Below, one piece after another: positions 61,580 to 64,000 of a DNA stretch of 64,000 nt. Positions within the stretch are counted from its first letter, which is position 1, and every line of letters starts with the position of its first letter. Position numbers and translations under genes: made by a program. The notes beneath the pieces were generated by a model. It was not told the origin of the DNA. It made no database searches and saw only the letters and a list, made by a program, of their open reading frames with translations. Source of the stretch: JACMNW01 sp963708425 (lineage in GTDB: Bacteria > Pseudomonadota > Alphaproteobacteria > Rhodobacterales > Rhodobacteraceae); NCBI GenBank assembly GCA_963708425.1, contig OY970206.1:1860001-1924000 (forward strand). Reading direction: 5' to 3'.

Positions 61580-62606
61580 TCTTGCGAAAATTCCAGTGAC
61601 GGTGATTACCGGATTCTTGGGGGCGGGGAAGACCACGCTGATCCGGCATCTGATGATGAACCCACAAGGCAAGCGGCTGGCGATTTTGGTGAATGAGTTT
61701 GGCACGCTGGGGGTGGACGGCGACATTCTGAAATCTTGTGCCGATGCGAACTGCCCGGTGGAGAACATTGTCGAACTGGCGAATGGTTGTATTTGCTGCA
61801 CAGTTGCCGATGATTTTATCCCCACGATCGAGGCGCTGATGGCGCTGCCAGTGCGGCCCGATCATATCTTGATCGAGACGTCCGGGCTGGCCTTGCCGAA
61901 GCCGCTATTGAAGGCGTTCGATTGGCCGGGGATACGGTCTAAAATCACGGTTGACGGTGTGGTGACGCTTGCGGATGCCGAAGCCGTGGCGGCGGGGCGG
62001 TTTGCGCCGGATTTGGCGGCGGTTGAGGCACAGCGGTTGGCGGACCCCAGCATTGACCATGAAACACCGCTGTCCGAAGTGTTTGAGGATCAGATTTCTT
62101 GCGCGGATATTGTGCTTTTGTCGAAGGCTGATCTGGCGGGCGAAGCGGGTTTGGCAGCGGCGCGTTTGGTGATCGAGGCAGAATCGCCGCGGCGTTTGCC
62201 GATTATCGCCATGTCGGAAGGCGTGATTGACCCGCGGTTGATCCTAGGCCTTGGGGCAGCGGCGGAAGATGACATTGCCGCCCGCCCCTCGCACCATGAT
62301 GGGCATGACGACCATGAGCATGATGATTTCGATACTGTGGTGATGGATTTGGGCGAAGTGGCCGATCCTGACGCCTTGCAAGCGGCGATTGTGCGGCTTG
62401 CGCGGGAACAGCACATTCTGCGGGTGAAAGGCTATGTTGCCGTCACTGGCAAGCCGATGCGGATGCTGGTGCAGGCGGTGGGCGAACGGGTGCGGGTGCA
62501 GTATGATCGCCCGTGGGGCGGGCAAGCGCGGCAAACCCGGCTGGTGGTGATTGCAGAGCATCACCACGTGAATGAAGCCGCGATCCGGGCTGTGTTGGAG
62601 GCCTGA
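61572..62606 (+). CDS. cobW: CobW metallochaperone GTPase
   Basis: CobW is a P-loop GTPase (G3E family) thought to deliver cobalt to the cobaltochelatase in aerobic B12 synthesis. The 344-residue protein has Walker A GFLGAGKTT (14-22), the metal-binding GCICC (72-76), SKAD as the guanine motif, and a His/Asp-rich loop around residues 240-252 that may bind metal. ATG 61572 overlaps the preceding gene. It is followed after two bases by cobN, its likely client. Confidence 0.96.
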   Translation: MTDLAKIPVTVITGFLGAGKTTLIRHLMMNPQGKRLAILVNEFGTLGVDGDILKSCADANCPVENIVELANGCICCTVADDFIPTIEALMALPVRPDHILIETSGLALPKPLLKAFDWPGIRSKITVDGVVTLADAEAVAAGRFAPDLAAVEAQRLADPSIDHETPLSEVFEDQISCADIVLLSKADLAGEAGLAAARLVIEAESPRRLPIIAMSEGVIDPRLILGLGAAAEDDIAARPSHHDGHDDHEHDDFDTVVMDLGEVADPDALQAAIVRLAREQHILRVKGYVAVTGKPMRMLVQAVGERVRVQYDRPWGGQARQTRLVVIAEHHHVNEAAIRAVLEA

Positions 62607-62608
62607 CG

Positions 62609-64000
62609 ATGCATGTCGTCTTTCGCGAAAGCCATGGGCTGGAGGAAACGGAAACACCGTTCGATCTGGGGCAAAGCCCGGCGGAACTGGTGGTGCTGTC
62701 GTTTTCTGACAGTGACCTTGGGGCTTTCGCGGCAGGCTGGAAACGCGGGCAGGCAAGTTTGCCAAGCTTGCGCTTGGCGAATTTGGTGGCGCTGCGGCAT
62801 CCGCTGTCTGTGGATACCTATGTCGAACAGACCCTAAGCGGCGCAAAAGGCATTCTGATCCGGCTGATTGGCGGGGAAAGCTATTGGCCTTATGGGCTGA
62901 TGCAGGTGCAGGATATGGCGCGGCGGCGTGGGATTGCGCTGGCGATTTTGCCAGCCGATGGGCGGGACGATGCGCGGCTGGATGAATTGTCGACGTTGCC
63001 AGTGTCGACCCTGCGCAGGCTTTCGGCGCTGTGTGATGCCGGGGGCGCGGTGGCAGCACAAGCGGCCTTGGCTCAACTTGCCTTGGCGGCGGGGCTGTAT
63101 GCTGGTCCAGTGATGGGCGACAAAACCGTGCCCGATTGCGGCTGGTACGACCCAGCGCGCGGGGTTGTGGCGGGGCCGCAGGGTGACGGGCCGTTTGTGG
63201 CGGTGACGTTTTATCGCAGCTATCTGACGTCGGCGGATACCGGGCCGGTGGATGGGTTGATTGCGGCCTTGCGGGCGCGGGGGTTCAATGCGGTGGGGCT
63301 GTTTGCGCCGTCTTTGAAAGCGGCAGGGGCTGGGGAGTTTCTGCGCAGCGCTTTGGCCATGTTAGACCCTGTTGCGATTGTGAATGCGACGGCGTTTTCG
63401 GCGAAGGACGTGGATGGGGCGACGCCGCTGGATGGGCCCGGCTGCCCGGTGTTTCAGGTGGCTTTGTCGACTGCGCGGCGCAAGGATTGGGCGGCGGCGG
63501 AGCGGGGGTTATCGCCTGCCGATTTGGCGATGCATGTGGTGCTGCCAGAGGTGGACGGGCGTATTTTTGCCGGGGTGGCCAGTTTCAAATCCCCCACGAA
63601 GCGCGATCCGGATTTGCAGTTTTCCCGCTTTGCGCATCGGGCGGATGTGGGGCGGATTGCGGCGGTGGTGGACCGGGTTGCGGGGTGGGTTTCGCTGAGA
63701 GCGACGGCCGTGCAAGACCGCAAACTGGCGGTGATTCTGTCGACCTATCCCGGAAAGGCGCACCAGTTGGCGCATGCGGTGGGGTTGGATGCACTGGCCT
63801 CGACTGAGGCGATCTTGAGGGAACTGGCTGCAGCCGGGTATTCGGTTGAAGGCGGCGTTGATATGGGGCGGGCGCTGGGCGAGCAAACGATAGCTTGGCC
63901 GCTGATCCAATATCAGGCGGCGTTAGACACAATTCCTGCGGTTTTGAAGCAAGACCTGATCGCGGCTTGGAGTGCGCCTGATACAGACCCGGATTGCCGG
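62609..64000 (+). CDS. cobN: Cobaltochelatase subunit CobN (3' end beyond window)
   Basis: CobN is the large subunit of the ATP-dependent CobNST chelatase that inserts cobalt into hydrogenobyrinic acid a,c-diamide. The visible 464 codons run from ATG 62609 with no stop to the last base; full-length CobN is about 1,100-1,300 residues. Readable family segments include PSLRLANLVALRHPLSVDTY, LIRLIGGESYWPYGL, VAVTFYRSYLTSADTGPVD and KRDPDLQFSRFAHRADV. It starts two bases after the cobW stop. Confidence 0.95.
   Translation, partial: MHVVFRESHGLEETETPFDLGQSPAELVVLSFSDSDLGAFAAGWKRGQASLPSLRLANLVALRHPLSVDTYVEQTLSGAKGILIRLIGGESYWPYGLMQVQDMARRRGIALAILPADGRDDARLDELSTLPVSTLRRLSALCDAGGAVAAQAALAQLALAAGLYAGPVMGDKTVPDCGWYDPARGVVAGPQGDGPFVAVTFYRSYLTSADTGPVDGLIAALRARGFNAVGLFAPSLKAAGAGEFLRSALAMLDPVAIVNATAFSAKDVDGATPLDGPGCPVFQVALSTARRKDWAAAERGLSPADLAMHVVLPEVDGRIFAGVASFKSPTKRDPDLQFSRFAHRADVGRIAAVVDRVAGWVSLRATAVQDRKLAVILSTYPGKAHQLAHAVGLDALASTEAILRELAAAGYSVEGGVDMGRALGEQTIAWPLIQYQAALDTIPAVLKQDLIAAWSAPDTDPDCR

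Noticed and set aside
1..64000. tRNA genes, rRNA, CRISPR arrays, insertion sequences and prophage genes
   Set aside because: No cloverleaf, repeat-spacer array, transposase, integrase or phage structural gene was recognised on either strand.

Overview
The window is gene-dense, GC-rich bacterial chromosome with short intergenic gaps, many four- and five-base stop/start overlaps, and a mix of ATG, GTG and TTG starts. An IalB-family periplasmic protein, a DUF2794 protein, a cobalamin-riboswitch cobW-cobN unit beside cobO/cobQ, a single-domain sugar ABC ATPase and general codon use point to an alphaproteobacterium, most likely of the Rhodobacterales (Roseobacter/Paracoccus-like). I recognise no tRNA, rRNA, CRISPR array, insertion sequence or prophage.

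Layout. 1-6754: the tail of an Asp/Glu racemase and a YihY/BrkB membrane protein, facing a tamA-tamB outer-membrane assembly pair. 6862-15477: a complete D-xylose locus, with a ROK repressor divergent from xylF-xylH-xylG-xylB-xylA and an aldo/keto reductase. 15611-20816: a TetR repressor with a perfect palindromic operator ahead of an RND efflux adaptor and pump. 20863-36955: one long minus-strand array, read from right to left: FAD subunit and fused Fe-S/molybdopterin hydroxylase, a 6-hydroxynicotinate-reductase-like protein, UPF0280, a DUF1185 'amino acid synthesis' protein, a polytopic membrane protein, a complete branched-chain-type ABC importer, and hydantoinase/oxoprolinase A and B. hyuA carries a one-base frameshift. 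A divergent MarR regulator and an FMN/FAD oxidoreductase sit at the head. The set looks like an import, hydroxylation, ring-reduction and ring-opening pathway for an N-heterocycle whose substrate I cannot name.

39610-46555 is mostly housekeeping: ubiG, proline iminopeptidase, cytochrome c', ychF, a VOC protein, trpA, and a cytochrome b561-type/periplasmic molybdopterin oxidoreductase pair. 46712-48712 encodes a solitary leucine-rich-repeat plus TIR protein with lower GC than its surroundings. It looks like an acquired immune or NAD-consuming effector and is the best candidate for an undescribed system. 48813-58646: YcaQ-type DNA glycosylase, CPA2 antiporter, rlmN, ialB, asparaginase, DUF2794, NlpC/P60 peptidase, M17 aminopeptidase, an Hpt-like orphan and beta-carbonic anhydrase. 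A structured intergenic segment at 54550-54670 may encode a small RNA on the minus strand.

58732-64000 is cobalamin biosynthesis: cobO and cobQ on the minus strand and, across a cobalamin riboswitch, DUF1636-cobW-cobN on the plus strand. cobN runs off the window. All product names come from reading motifs and family resemblance; no database search was run.
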